Source: Flavimobilis soli
GTDB lineage: Bacteria; Actinomycetota; Actinomycetes; Actinomycetales; Cellulomonadaceae
Length of the DNA: 64,000 nt
Assembly (NCBI RefSeq): GCF_002564025.1
Contig: NZ_PDJH01000001.1
Location: forward strand, 558,001-622,000
Direction of reading: 5' to 3'
Positions 27,345 through 35,258 of the stretch are shown one piece after another (the first letter of the stretch is position 1; each line of letters starts with the position of its first letter). The position numbers and the translations under genes were made by a program. Below the pieces are notes generated by a model, which saw nothing but the letters and a program-made list of their open reading frames with translations, made no database searches and was not told the DNA's origin.

Positions 27345-28508
27345 TCAGGAGGAGTAGGCGCTGTTCTCGTGGACGTAGTCGTGCGTGAGGTCGTTGGTCC
27401 AGACGGTCGCCTCGGCGTCGCCCGCGTGGAGGTCGATCTCGACGAGGACCTCGCGCTGCGACGCGAGGTCGACGAGGTCGCGGTCCTCGCCCACGCCGCC
27501 GGCACGGCAGACCTGGACGCCGTTGATGCTCACGTCGAGCGTGAGCGCGTCGTACGGGGCGACCTCGGGCGGGACGGTGCCGACGGCCGACAGGACGCGG
27601 CCCCAGTTCGGGTCGTTGCCGAAGATGGCTGCCTTGAAGAGGTTGGAGCGCGTGACCGCGCGCGCGACGGCGACGGCCGCCGTCTCGTCGGACGCGTTCC
27701 GGACGTGCACGGCGATGTCGTGGCTCGCGCCCTCGGCGTCCGCGACGAGCTGGCGAGCGAGCGACGCGCACACCTCCGTCAGGACCGTGGTGAGCGCGTC
27801 CGCGTCGACGCGCACGCCCGAGGCGCCCGAGGAGAGCAGGACGACCGAGTCGTTCGTCGACATGCAGCCGTCCGAGTCGACGCGGTCGAAGGTCCGGGCG
27901 GTCGCGGCGCGCAGCGCGGCGTCGGCGTCCTCGGCCGTCACGACGGCGTCGGTCGTCAGGACGCACAGCATCGTCGCGAGGCCCGGGGCGAGCATGCCCG
28001 CGCCCTTCGCCATACCGCCGACGACCCAGCCGTCGCCCGCGGCGACGGCGGTCTTCGGCACCGTGTCGGTCGTCATGATCGCGTGCGCCGCGGCGTCGCC
28101 ACCCTGCGGGTCGAGCGAGGCCGCGGCGGCCTCGACGCCCGGGACGAGCTTGTCCATGGGGAGCCGCACGCCGATGAGCCCGGTCGAGCACACGACGACG
28201 TCGCCCGCCGAGACGCCGAGGACGTCCGCGGTGCGCTCGGCCGTGACGTGCGTGTCGAGGAAGCCCTCGGGGCCGGTGCACGCGTTGGCGCCGCCCGAGT
28301 TGAGGACGACGGCGTGCGCGACGCCGTCGGAGAGCGCCTGGCGCGACCAGACGACGGGTGCGGCGACGACACGGTTCGACGTGAAGACGCCGGCGGCGAC
28401 GTGCTCGGGACCGTCGTTGACGACGAGCGCGACGTCGGGCTTCCCGGTGGACTTGAGCCCGGCTGCGACGCCTGCGGCCCGGAACCCCTGTGCTGCGGTG
28501 ACGCTCAC
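27345..28508 (-). CDS. argJ: ornithine acetyltransferase / amino-acid acetyltransferase
   Basis: 387 aa. It recycles the acetyl group from acetylornithine to glutamate, making the pathway cyclic. The self-cleavage region is [20 protein letters not shown], with the nucleophilic Thr in ATML; the two fragments form the active enzyme. The GTG start at 28508 overlaps the argC stop as GTGA; the frame's long upstream extension is antisense-like shadow over argC. Confidence 0.96.
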   Translation of the reverse strand: MSVTAAQGFRAAGVAAGLKSTGKPDVALVVNDGPEHVAAGVFTSNRVVAAPVVWSRQALSDGVAHAVVLNSGGANACTGPEGFLDTHVTAERTADVLGVSAGDVVVCSTGLIGVRLPMDKLVPGVEAAAASLDPQGGDAAAHAIMTTDTVPKTAVAAGDGWVVGGMAKGAGMLAPGLATMLCVLTTDAVVTAEDADAALRAATARTFDRVDSDGCMSTNDSVVLLSSGASGVRVDADALTTVLTEVCASLARQLVADAEGASHDIAVHVRNASDETAAVAVARAVTRSNLFKAAIFGNDPNWGRVLSAVGTVPPEVAPYDALTLDVSINGVQVCRAGGVGEDRDLVDLASQREVLVEIDLHAGDAEATVWTNDLTHDYVHENSAYSS

Positions 28509-29554
28509 GGCGCGACTCCTTCGACGCTCAGGCCCGTGGTCTCGGGGAGGCCGAGGGCGATGTTCATGGACTGCACGGCGGCGCCCGCCGTGCCCTTGAC
28601 GAGGTTGTCGATCGCCGTGACGGTGACGACGCGACCGGCGCGGCGGTCGACGGCGACCTGGACGAGGGCGGTGTTGGCGCCGAGCGTCATCGCGGTCGTC
28701 GGCCAGGTGCCCTCGGGGAGCAGGTGGACGAACGGCTCGTCCGCGTAGGCGTCCTGCCACGCGGCGCGGATCGCGTCGTCCGGCGTCGCCGGGTCGACGA
28801 GGCGTGCGGTCGCGGTCGCGAGGATGCCACGCGACATGGGGACGAGCGTGGGCGTGAACGAGATGGTCACGTCGGGCGCGCCCGCGGTGCGCAGGTTCTG
28901 CGCGATCTCCGGGATGTGCCGGTGGGTGCCGCCGACGGCGTACGGCTGGGCGGAGCCGAGCGCCTCGGAGGCGAGCAGGTGGCTCTTGAGGCTCTTGCCC
29001 GCGCCGGAGTAGCCGTTCGCGAGGACGGCGACGACGTCTGCCGGCGAGACGAGGCCAGCGGCGACGCCGGGCTGGAGCCCGAGGGTGACGGCGGTGACGT
29101 TGCAGCCGGGGACGGCGACGCGGCGTGCGCCGGCGATGCTCTCGCGCTGGCGCGTGCCGGGGCCGGTGATGAGCTCGGGCATGCCGTACGGCCAGGTGCC
29201 CGCGTGCGCAGAGCCGTAGTACGTCTCCCAGTCGGCGGCGCTCGCGAGGCGGTGGTCGGCGCCGAGGTCGAGGACGAGGACGTCGTCGGGAAGCCGTGCG
29301 GCGATCTCGCCGGACGCGCCGTGGGGCAGCGCGAGGACGACGACGTCGTGGCCCGCGAGGGCCTCGGCGGTCGTGGGTTCGAGCACGCGGTCGGCGAGCG
29401 AGCGCAGGTGGGGCTGGTGCTGGCCGAGCGTCTGGCCCGCGTTGGAGTGCGCGGTGACAGCACCGATCTCGACGTCCGGGTGCGCGGCGAGGAGCCTGAG
29501 GATCTCGCCACCGGCGTACCCGCTGGCTCCGGCGACCGCTGCTGTGAAGGTCAT
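28505..29554 (-). CDS. argC: N-acetyl-gamma-glutamyl-phosphate reductase
   Basis: 349 aa from the ATG at 29554. It begins [20 protein letters not shown], the Rossmann dinucleotide site; the catalytic cysteine is in [15 protein letters not shown]. In-frame starts at 29566 (ATG) and 29590 (GTG) add non-family residues. No Shine-Dalgarno lies before 29554, but a TATGTT box sits 7 nt upstream, so a leaderless mRNA is likely. First gene of the arg operon. Confidence 0.95.
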   Translation of the reverse strand: MTFTAAVAGASGYAGGEILRLLAAHPDVEIGAVTAHSNAGQTLGQHQPHLRSLADRVLEPTTAEALAGHDVVVLALPHGASGEIAARLPDDVLVLDLGADHRLASAADWETYYGSAHAGTWPYGMPELITGPGTRQRESIAGARRVAVPGCNVTAVTLGLQPGVAAGLVSPADVVAVLANGYSGAGKSLKSHLLASEALGSAQPYAVGGTHRHIPEIAQNLRTAGAPDVTISFTPTLVPMSRGILATATARLVDPATPDDAIRAAWQDAYADEPFVHLLPEGTWPTTAMTLGANTALVQVAVDRRAGRVVTVTAIDNLVKGTAGAAVQSMNIALGLPETTGLSVEGVAP

Positions 29555-29582
29555 GCGTATAAACATACACGCTATTGCATAA
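29555..29582 (-). promoter_or_regulatory. candidate ArgR operator overlapping the argC promoter
   Basis: 29555-29572 forms an imperfect palindrome (GCGTGTATG / TTTATACGC on the minus strand) and is followed by TTATGCAATA. AT-rich TATGCA-type half-sites in a GC-rich genome directly before argC fit an ARG box. The TATGTT -10 box (29567-29562) lies within it, so ArgR binding would block transcription. Confidence 0.55.
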
Positions 29583-29633
29583 CTCTTCACCCATCCCCGG
29601 GGTGTGTCCCCCTATCCTCCCTCAGCGCCCCCG

Positions 29634-30404
29634 TCACCCGAGGGACGCGAGCACGACGCGACGTGACGCGTCGTGGCCCAGCGCCGCGACATCGACCAGC
29701 GCGACGACCCGCCCTGGCCGGGGCGACAGCACGACGACGTGGTCCGCGAGCGCGACCGCCTCGTCGACGTCGTGCGTCACGAGCACGACCGCCGCGCCGT
29801 CCCCGAGGACCCCCTCCTCCCGGTGTGCGGCAAGCCACCCGTTCATGTCGCGGCGGGTGATCGGGTCGAGCGCGCCGAACGGCTCGTCGAGCAGCAGCAC
29901 CTGCCGCCCGGCGAGGACCGTACGTGCGAGCGCCGCACGCTGACGCATCCCGCCCGACAGCTCGTGCGGCCACGACCGCTCGAAGCCCGCGAGGCCGAAA
30001 CGGTCGAGCAGGCCGCGCGCCGCGTCGGTCGCTTCCCGGCGCGACGTCCCGCTCACCTGAGCGCCGAGCGCGACGTTCCCCAGGGTGCGCCGCCACGGCA
30101 GCAACGAGTCGCCCTGCGGCATCCACGCGACGTCGGGCCGCCCGTCGTCGCCGTGCGGGAGCCGGACGGCGCCGCCGTCGACCACCGTCCCCGCGACCGC
30201 GAGACCCGCGAGGATGCGCAGCAGCGTCGACTTGCCGCACCCGGACGGGCCCACGACCGCCGTGAGCCCGCCACGCGCGACCCGGAACGACACGTCCGCG
30301 AGTACGGCGCGACCGCCGAGCGACACGCTCAGCCCGCGGACCTCGACGCTCCCCCGCCCCTCCGCGGTCCCGAGGTCGGGCCGGACGTCAGCCGAGGAGG
30401 TCAT
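29634..30404 (-). CDS. ABC transporter ATP-binding protein (ThiZ-type)
   Basis: 256 aa. Walker A GPSGCGKST near residue 53, signature LSGGMRQRAALAR, Walker B VLLLDEPFGALD and the His switch in VTHDVDEA. It resembles the SsuB/TauB/ThiZ group. It powers import by the permease at 31383-32195. The start lies inside the end of the binding-protein gene (17-nt overlap). It is the last gene of the riboswitch-controlled operon. Confidence 0.92.
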   Translation of the reverse strand: MTSSADVRPDLGTAEGRGSVEVRGLSVSLGGRAVLADVSFRVARGGLTAVVGPSGCGKSTLLRILAGLAVAGTVVDGGAVRLPHGDDGRPDVAWMPQGDSLLPWRRTLGNVALGAQVSGTSRREATDAARGLLDRFGLAGFERSWPHELSGGMRQRAALARTVLAGRQVLLLDEPFGALDPITRRDMNGWLAAHREEGVLGDGAAVVLVTHDVDEAVALADHVVVLSPRPGRVVALVDVAALGHDASRRVVLASLG

Positions 30405-31386
30405 CGGTCCACAGCTCCTCCGCCGTCAGGCCCGGCTCGACGAGCCCCTCCTCCTCGAGGAATGCGAGGAACTCCCGCCACACCTCCGGGTCCTGCCAGC
30501 CCCAGGGCTTGCCTGGCGCCGTGATCTCCGCTGCGAGGTACGCCGCGCTGAGCGACACGAGCTCGCGGTCGAGCTCCGGGACAGCCTCCAGGAGCGTGTC
30601 GGCGGCCGCCTGCGGGTCGGCTACCGCGTCCTCGTAGCCGCGTCCGACCGCCGCCACGAGCTTCTCGACGACGCCCGGCCGCTCGGCCAGCACCGTCTCG
30701 GACGTCGCGAGCAGCGGCGTGTACCAGTCGGGGATGCAGTCCGTGTGGTCCGCGAACGGGATGGACGCGACGTCGAGACCGTCGACGTCGCGCAGCCTGA
30801 TCGTGTCCCAGCCCTCGAAGACCCATGCCACGTCGAACTGGCCCTGCGTCAGCCCGACCCGGAAGTCGTCGCTCACGAGCGGGGCGAGCTCGACCGCGTC
30901 CGGGTCGCCGCCGTCGCACGCCACGAGACGACGCACGAGCGCCTCCTCGAGCGCGCTGCCGTAGCTGCCGTACGTGCGCCCCGCCAGGTCGCGCGGACGC
31001 CCGATACCCGCGCTGCTCAGGCCGATGAGGCTCGACGTGTTGCGGCGCAGGACCGCAGCGACCGACACGACGTCGGCCCCCTTGGCCCGGGCCGGGACGA
31101 GCGCCTCGGCGACGGAGTACGCGACGTCCGCCTGGCCCGCCGCGACGAGGCTCAACCCCGACGCCTCCCCCGGCTCGACGATCGTCACGTCGAGCCCCGC
31201 CTCCGCGAAGTAGCCGCGGTCCTGCGCGACGTACAGGCCGAGGTGGTTCGTGTTGGGCGTCCAGTCCAGGACGACGGTCACAGGCGTCAGGTCGCCCTCG
31301 ACCGCGCCGCTCTGCGGCGGCGCCGCGCAGCCGGCGGACAGGGCGATGAGCGCCGCGGTGAACGCGGCAGCGGTACGAGCTCTCAT
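30388..31386 (-). CDS. thiamine-precursor-type substrate-binding lipoprotein (ThiY/NMT1 family)
   Basis: 332 aa. The ATG at 31386 gives a lipoprotein signal: RAR, a hydrophobic core, then the lipobox LSAG-C with Cys near residue 20. The mature protein starts with VTVVLDWTPNTNHLGLYVA, the hallmark of pyrimidine-precursor binding proteins of the NMT1/THI5-like family. The start overlaps the permease stop as ATGA; 16 further in-frame codons upstream are shadow. The TPP riboswitch upstream supports uptake of HMP, formylaminopyrimidine or thiamine; which one cannot be told. Confidence 0.92.
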   Translation of the reverse strand: MRARTAAAFTAALIALSAGCAAPPQSGAVEGDLTPVTVVLDWTPNTNHLGLYVAQDRGYFAEAGLDVTIVEPGEASGLSLVAAGQADVAYSVAEALVPARAKGADVVSVAAVLRRNTSSLIGLSSAGIGRPRDLAGRTYGSYGSALEEALVRRLVACDGGDPDAVELAPLVSDDFRVGLTQGQFDVAWVFEGWDTIRLRDVDGLDVASIPFADHTDCIPDWYTPLLATSETVLAERPGVVEKLVAAVGRGYEDAVADPQAAADTLLEAVPELDRELVSLSAAYLAAEITAPGKPWGWQDPEVWREFLAFLEEEGLVEPGLTAEELWTDDLLG

Positions 31387-32195
31387 GCTGGTCTCCTTGC
31401 GAGCAGGTGGGTTCCGGGTTCGCGCCGCTGCCACGGCAGGGCGGCGCGCGACGCCGCGTCGACGATCACGAACAGCAGCGCGGTGAGCAGCGCGACGAGG
31501 GCGACCGCGACGAAGATGCGGTCGACGTCGTACCCCTTGCGGGCGCGCTGGATGAGGACGCCGAGGCCGCTCGTCCCAGCGAGATACTCCGAGACGACGG
31601 CGGCGCCGACGGCGTACGTGGCGGCGAGCCGCAGCCCCGACAGGGCCCCGGGCAGCGCGGCCGGCGCTCGCACGAGCAGCAGCACCTGGCGGCGCGTGCC
31701 GCCCAGACCGCGCAGGACGTCGCCAAGCTCCCCCTCAGCGTCGCGCATCGCGCCTGCCGCCGCGACGAGCACGGGGAAGAACACGGTGAGCGCGACGAGC
31801 ACGACCTTGGGCGCGAGCCCGACACCACCCCACAGCACCATGAGCGGCGCGAGCACGACCGTCGGCACGGTCTGCGTGAGCGTGAGCAGCGGCAGCAGCG
31901 CCCGGTCGAGCCAGGGCGAGGCCGCGGCCGCGAGCGCGAGCGCGCTGCCTGCGAGGACTCCGAGCACGAGACCGAGGAGTGCCTCCGTCATCGTCGTCGT
32001 GACGTGGTCTTCGAGCAGCGGGGCGAGCCCGACGGCTGCGGACACGACCTGGCTCGGCGCGGGGAGGATGAACGCCGGGACGTCCCCGACGCGGACGGCC
32101 ACCTCCCACACGACGACCAGGCCGGTCGCGAGCACCGCCGGCGGCCACGCACGCGCCAGCAGGTCCGCACCCGGGCGCGGGGCGACGCTGCTCAC
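31383..32195 (-). CDS. ABC transporter permease (ThiX-type)
   Basis: 270 aa, about six membrane segments, with the permease loop EGELGDVLRGLGGTRRQVL holding the coupling helix that contacts the ATPase. The GTG at 32195 is the start: it overlaps the stop of the thiamine-binding gene as GTGA, and sequence before it does not look like a permease. Works with 29634-30404 and 30388-31386. Confidence 0.92.
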   Translation of the reverse strand: MSSVAPRPGADLLARAWPPAVLATGLVVVWEVAVRVGDVPAFILPAPSQVVSAAVGLAPLLEDHVTTTMTEALLGLVLGVLAGSALALAAAASPWLDRALLPLLTLTQTVPTVVLAPLMVLWGGVGLAPKVVLVALTVFFPVLVAAAGAMRDAEGELGDVLRGLGGTRRQVLLLVRAPAALPGALSGLRLAATYAVGAAVVSEYLAGTSGLGVLIQRARKGYDVDRIFVAVALVALLTALLFVIVDAASRAALPWQRREPGTHLLARRPA

Positions 32196-32485
32196 GCCCG
32201 GAACTTCGCGACGAGGTCCTCGATCGTCGGGCCGTCGTCGTCGGCGCCCTGCCCGACCTTGATGTGGCTCGTCACGCCGCGGGCGCCTGCCGCGAGCGTT
32301 GCCTCGTGGACGCGTCGCAGCAGCGCCCAGACCTCGTCGGGGCTCCCCTGCACGGTCGTGCCCATCGCACCGACCTCGTGGACGAGACCCGAGTCCTGGA
32401 TGACGGCGATGGCGGGGTCGATGTGGGCGTAGGGCTGGTCGGCCGTCCCGGCGGGGCGGGGCGAGACCTGGATGTGTGCGAGCAC
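32192..32485 (-). CDS. thiamine-binding protein, MTH1187/YkoF family
   Basis: 97 aa. AHIQVSPRP at the start, GAMGTTVQGSPDEVWALL in the middle and GVTSHIKVG are typical of the MTH1187/YkoF family (thiamine-binding, cytosolic). The GTG at 32485 has GAGGAG 8 nt upstream. First gene after the TPP riboswitch and coupled to the permease. A buffering or regulatory role for imported thiamine is inferred. Confidence 0.88.
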   Translation of the reverse strand: MLAHIQVSPRPAGTADQPYAHIDPAIAVIQDSGLVHEVGAMGTTVQGSPDEVWALLRRVHEATLAAGARGVTSHIKVGQGADDDGPTIEDLVAKFRA

Positions 32486-32610
32486 TTCTTCGCTCCTCGA
32501 GCTCGAGGGCGCCGCCGCGACGGGCGCGCGCACGACCGTCGCGCGCCGACGAGGCGCGCCGCAGCACGCGTCGGCGAGGACGCGAGCAGCGGGACGGTTC
32601 GAGCAGACAA

Positions 32611-32625
32611 GGTGCCGACGGCACC
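32611..32625 (-). other. hairpin next to the TPP riboswitch, possible expression platform
   Basis: ggtgcc/ggcacc 6-bp stem with a 3-nt loop directly after the aptamer. No U-tract follows, so it may act through RNA rearrangement rather than as a terminator. Confidence 0.4.
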
Positions 32626-32626
32626 G

Positions 32627-32728
32627 ACGCATCCCTCCGCTGGCATTACCCAGTTCAGGTTCGCGGGTCGGCGGCTCGGGTGGTCTCCCATCCGCCCTCT
32701 CAGCTTGGTGCACCAAGCTCCCCGGCGT
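32627..32728 (-). promoter_or_regulatory. TPP riboswitch (thi box)
   Basis: The minus strand has the canonical aptamer: GGGGAGC, then GCTGAGAGGG, GAACCTGAACTGGGTAATGC and CAGCGGAGGGA in order, closed by ACGC/GCGT. It binds thiamine pyrophosphate and is expected to shut the following four-gene transporter operon off when thiamine is sufficient. The whole non-coding stretch 32486-32831 is otherwise empty. Confidence 0.96.
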
Positions 32729-32831
32729 TTCCCCGTCAACGTATCGGCCGTGCTCGCACGCCGCGACCGTCGTCTCGCGATCCGGGACCGCCGCGTCGAC
32801 CCGGACGCCCGACGGGTGGTTGGCTGGGGTG

Positions 32832-33827
32832 ATGAGAGCGATCGAAGCCGTACGCGCAGGTGGTCCCGAGGTCCTCACGCTGGTTGAGCGTCCCGCGCCG
32901 GACCCAGGTGCGGGCGAGGTCGTCGTCGACGTCGCGTTCGCGGGCGTGAACTTCATCGACACGTACCGCCGCTCGGGCGTCTACCCGGCGCACTTCCCGC
33001 ACGTGCCCGGAAGCGAGGGTGCGGGCGTCGTCAGCGCCGTCGGACCTGGAGTCACGGACGTCGCGGTCGGCGACCGCGTCGCCTGGGTCGACGGCCCCGG
33101 CTCGTACGCCGAGCAGGTCGTCGTCGCAGCAGACCGCACGGTCCCCGTGCCCGACGGCGTCGACCTCGCGACCGCGGCCGCACTCATGCTCCAAGGGCTC
33201 ACCGCGCACTACCTCGTCGACTCCAGCCACCCCGTCGGCCCCGGCGAGGACGTGCTCGTGCACGCAGGCGCGGGTGGGGTCGGCCTCCTCCTGACGCAGC
33301 TCGCCGTCGCGCGCGGCGCGCGCGTCATCACGACCGTCTCGACGGAGGCGAAGGCCGAGCTCTCGCGCGAGGCGGGCGCGACCGCCGTCGTCCGCTACGA
33401 CCAGCTCGACGACCTCACGGCGCAGCTTCCCGAAGCCGTCCGCGCCGTCGCCCCGGAAGGCGTCCACGCGGTGTACGACGGCGTCGGCCGCACGACGTTC
33501 GACGCGTCGCTCGCCTCCCTGCGGCCGCGCGGCATCCTCGTGCTGTTCGGCGGAGCCTCCGGCCAGGTGCCCCCGTTCGACCTGCAACGGCTCAACTCGG
33601 GCGGCTCGCTGTTCGTCACCAGGCCCACGCTCGGCGACCACGTCGCGACACGACCCGAGCTGCTGCGTCGGGCCGACGAGCTGTTCCACGCCGTCCGGCT
33701 CGGGGCCCTCAAGGTCCGCGTCGGCGGGACGTACGCACTCGCCGACGCGGGTGAGGCGCACCGGGCGCTCGAGGCGCGCGAGACGACGGGCAAGCTCGTG
33801 CTCGAGGTCGGCGGGGAGGCGCTGTGA
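32832..33827 (+). CDS. NADPH:quinone oxidoreductase (MDR family, QOR-like)
   Basis: 331 aa. Zinc-free medium-chain reductase: AFAGVNFIDTYRRSGVYP near residues 37-54, GSEGAGVVSAVGPGV, and the nucleotide loop VHAGAGGVGLLLTQLA. It reduces quinones or similar acceptors with NADPH. The ATG at 32832 matches the family start (MRAIEAVRAGGPEVL); GGGGTG lies immediately before it. Divergent from the thiamine operon and coupled by GTGA to the next gene. Confidence 0.92.
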   Translation: MRAIEAVRAGGPEVLTLVERPAPDPGAGEVVVDVAFAGVNFIDTYRRSGVYPAHFPHVPGSEGAGVVSAVGPGVTDVAVGDRVAWVDGPGSYAEQVVVAADRTVPVPDGVDLATAAALMLQGLTAHYLVDSSHPVGPGEDVLVHAGAGGVGLLLTQLAVARGARVITTVSTEAKAELSREAGATAVVRYDQLDDLTAQLPEAVRAVAPEGVHAVYDGVGRTTFDASLASLRPRGILVLFGGASGQVPPFDLQRLNSGGSLFVTRPTLGDHVATRPELLRRADELFHAVRLGALKVRVGGTYALADAGEAHRALEARETTGKLVLEVGGEAL

Positions 33828-34183
33828 GCGTCGAGGCGGGCGGCTTCGACGACCTCGTCGCGGCCGTCCGGGACTTCTCGGAGGAGCGCGGCTGGACGCC
33901 GGTGCAGACGCCGAAGAACCTCGCCATGGCGCTCACCGGGGAGGCGGGCGAGCTCGCGGCCGAGCTCCAGTGGCTCGGCTCCGACGAGAGCGTCGACGCC
34001 GTGCGCACCGACCGTGAGCTGCGCGAGCGCGTCGCGATGGAGATGGCCGACGTGCTCATCTACCTCGCGCGCCTGGCCGACGTCACGGGGATCGACCTGC
34101 TCGACGCCGCCCGCCGCAAGCTCGCGGTCAACCACGGGCGCTTCCCGGTCGGCTCGGCGCCGTCGCGAGCGCACGACGGGTGA
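33824..34183 (+). CDS. MazG-like nucleotide pyrophosphohydrolase
   Basis: 119 aa. All-alpha NTP pyrophosphohydrolase pattern: TGEAGELAAELQWL with ExxE near residues 40-43 and EMADVLIYLARLADV with ExxD in the third helix. Such proteins hydrolyse non-canonical or excess (d)NTPs. The GTG start overlaps the QOR stop. Confidence 0.88.
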   Translation: MSVEAGGFDDLVAAVRDFSEERGWTPVQTPKNLAMALTGEAGELAAELQWLGSDESVDAVRTDRELRERVAMEMADVLIYLARLADVTGIDLLDAARRKLAVNHGRFPVGSAPSRAHDG

Positions 34184-34275
34184 CGCCAGGCGCGCGAGGG
34201 ACACCCGCCGGGACCGACGGGCACCGTCGTCCGCTCTGGGAGGTGTCACCGTGGGCCCCTCACGACGCCGAGCGC

Positions 34276-34288
34276 ATGCTCGGAGCAT
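34276..34288. promoter_or_regulatory. 13-bp inverted repeat at the VOC gene start
   Basis: ATGCTC-G-GAGCAT, perfect palindrome with a 1-nt centre, ends within the ATG at 34287. Could be an operator; evidence is only symmetry and position. Confidence 0.3.
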
Positions 34289-35180
34289 GACGACCACGAT
34301 CACGCCGAACATCTGGTACGCCGGCGACGCCGAGGAGGCTGCCGCCGCCTACACGGCCTTCTTCCCGGACAGCCATGTCGTGCAGACCGTCCGCTACCCC
34401 AGCGAAGGACTGCCCGACTTCCAGAAGGACATGGCAGGCAAGGTCCTGACGATCGACCTCGTCGTCGGGGGCCTGCCCCTCACGCTCATCAACGCCGACG
34501 CGACCTTCCGCCCGAACCCATCGATCTCCTTCATGGTCAACTTCGACCCGTCCCGGGACCCCGAGGCGCGCGAGCACCTCGACGAGCTCTGGGCGCGCCT
34601 GGCCGAGGGTGGCCGCGTCCTCATGGAGCTCGGCCAGTACCCGCACAGCCCGCGGTACGGCTGGGTCGAGGACCGCTTCGGCGTGTCCTGGCAGCTGATC
34701 CTCACGAACCCCGACGGCGACCCGCGCCCGTTCGTCCTGCCGACCTTCCTCTTCGGCGGCCCCGCACAGAACCGCGCCGCCGAGGCCAGCGCCTACTACC
34801 GGGAGGTCCTGCCCGGCTCCCACGAGGGTGCCACCGTCCTCTATCCCGAGGCCCTTGGGCCCGCCGTCGCCGGGTCCGTCATGTTCAGCGACCTCGTGCT
34901 CGCCGGCACGTGGGTCGCCATGATGGACGCGGCCGCCGAGGTGGACCACACGTTCGGCGAAGGCGTGTCGCTCGCCGTCACCGCCGCGGACCAGGCCGAG
35001 ATCGACCGGCTCTGGGCGGCGCTGTCCGCCGTCCCCGAGGCCGAGCAGTGCGGGTGGTGCAAGGACCGGTTCGGCGTCTCGTGGCAGGTGGTCCCCGAGA
35101 ACATGGGCGAGCTCATGGCGCACCCGGGGTCGTACGAGCGGCTCATGCAGATGAAGAAGATCGTCGTCGCCGAGCTGTGA
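34287..35180 (+). CDS. VOC-superfamily protein with two tandem PhnB-like domains
   Basis: 297 aa. Two glyoxalase/VOC repeats: residues about 1-140 (TPNIWYAGDAEEAAAAYTAF) and about 150-290 (AAEASAYYREVLPGSH). Each ends with the same DRFGVSWQ motif (VEDRFGVSWQLI and CKDRFGVSWQVV), showing internal duplication. The 3-demethylubiquinone methyltransferase-like name often given to this family is not evidence of that activity. The frame is open upstream into mazG, but MTTTITPNIWY is the family start. Confidence 0.85.
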   Translation: MTTTITPNIWYAGDAEEAAAAYTAFFPDSHVVQTVRYPSEGLPDFQKDMAGKVLTIDLVVGGLPLTLINADATFRPNPSISFMVNFDPSRDPEAREHLDELWARLAEGGRVLMELGQYPHSPRYGWVEDRFGVSWQLILTNPDGDPRPFVLPTFLFGGPAQNRAAEASAYYREVLPGSHEGATVLYPEALGPAVAGSVMFSDLVLAGTWVAMMDAAAEVDHTFGEGVSLAVTAADQAEIDRLWAALSAVPEAEQCGWCKDRFGVSWQVVPENMGELMAHPGSYERLMQMKKIVVAEL

Positions 35181-35212
35181 CCGGGCACCCGCGCGCGGGC
35201 GCGGGAACGACA

Positions 35213-35245
35213 GCGGCCCGACCCCGCCGGAGCAGGATCGGGCCG
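35213..35245. terminator. bidirectional hairpin between the convergent VOC and pheT genes
   Basis: cggcccga and tcgggccg form an 8-bp stem around a 16-nt loop, midway between the two stop codons. Confidence 0.55.
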
Positions 35246-35258
35246 TCGGCGCGAGAGG

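Noticed and set aside
28509..29594. 5' extension of the argJ frame over argC
   Set aside because: Shadow of argC; the GTG overlap at 28508 is the real start.
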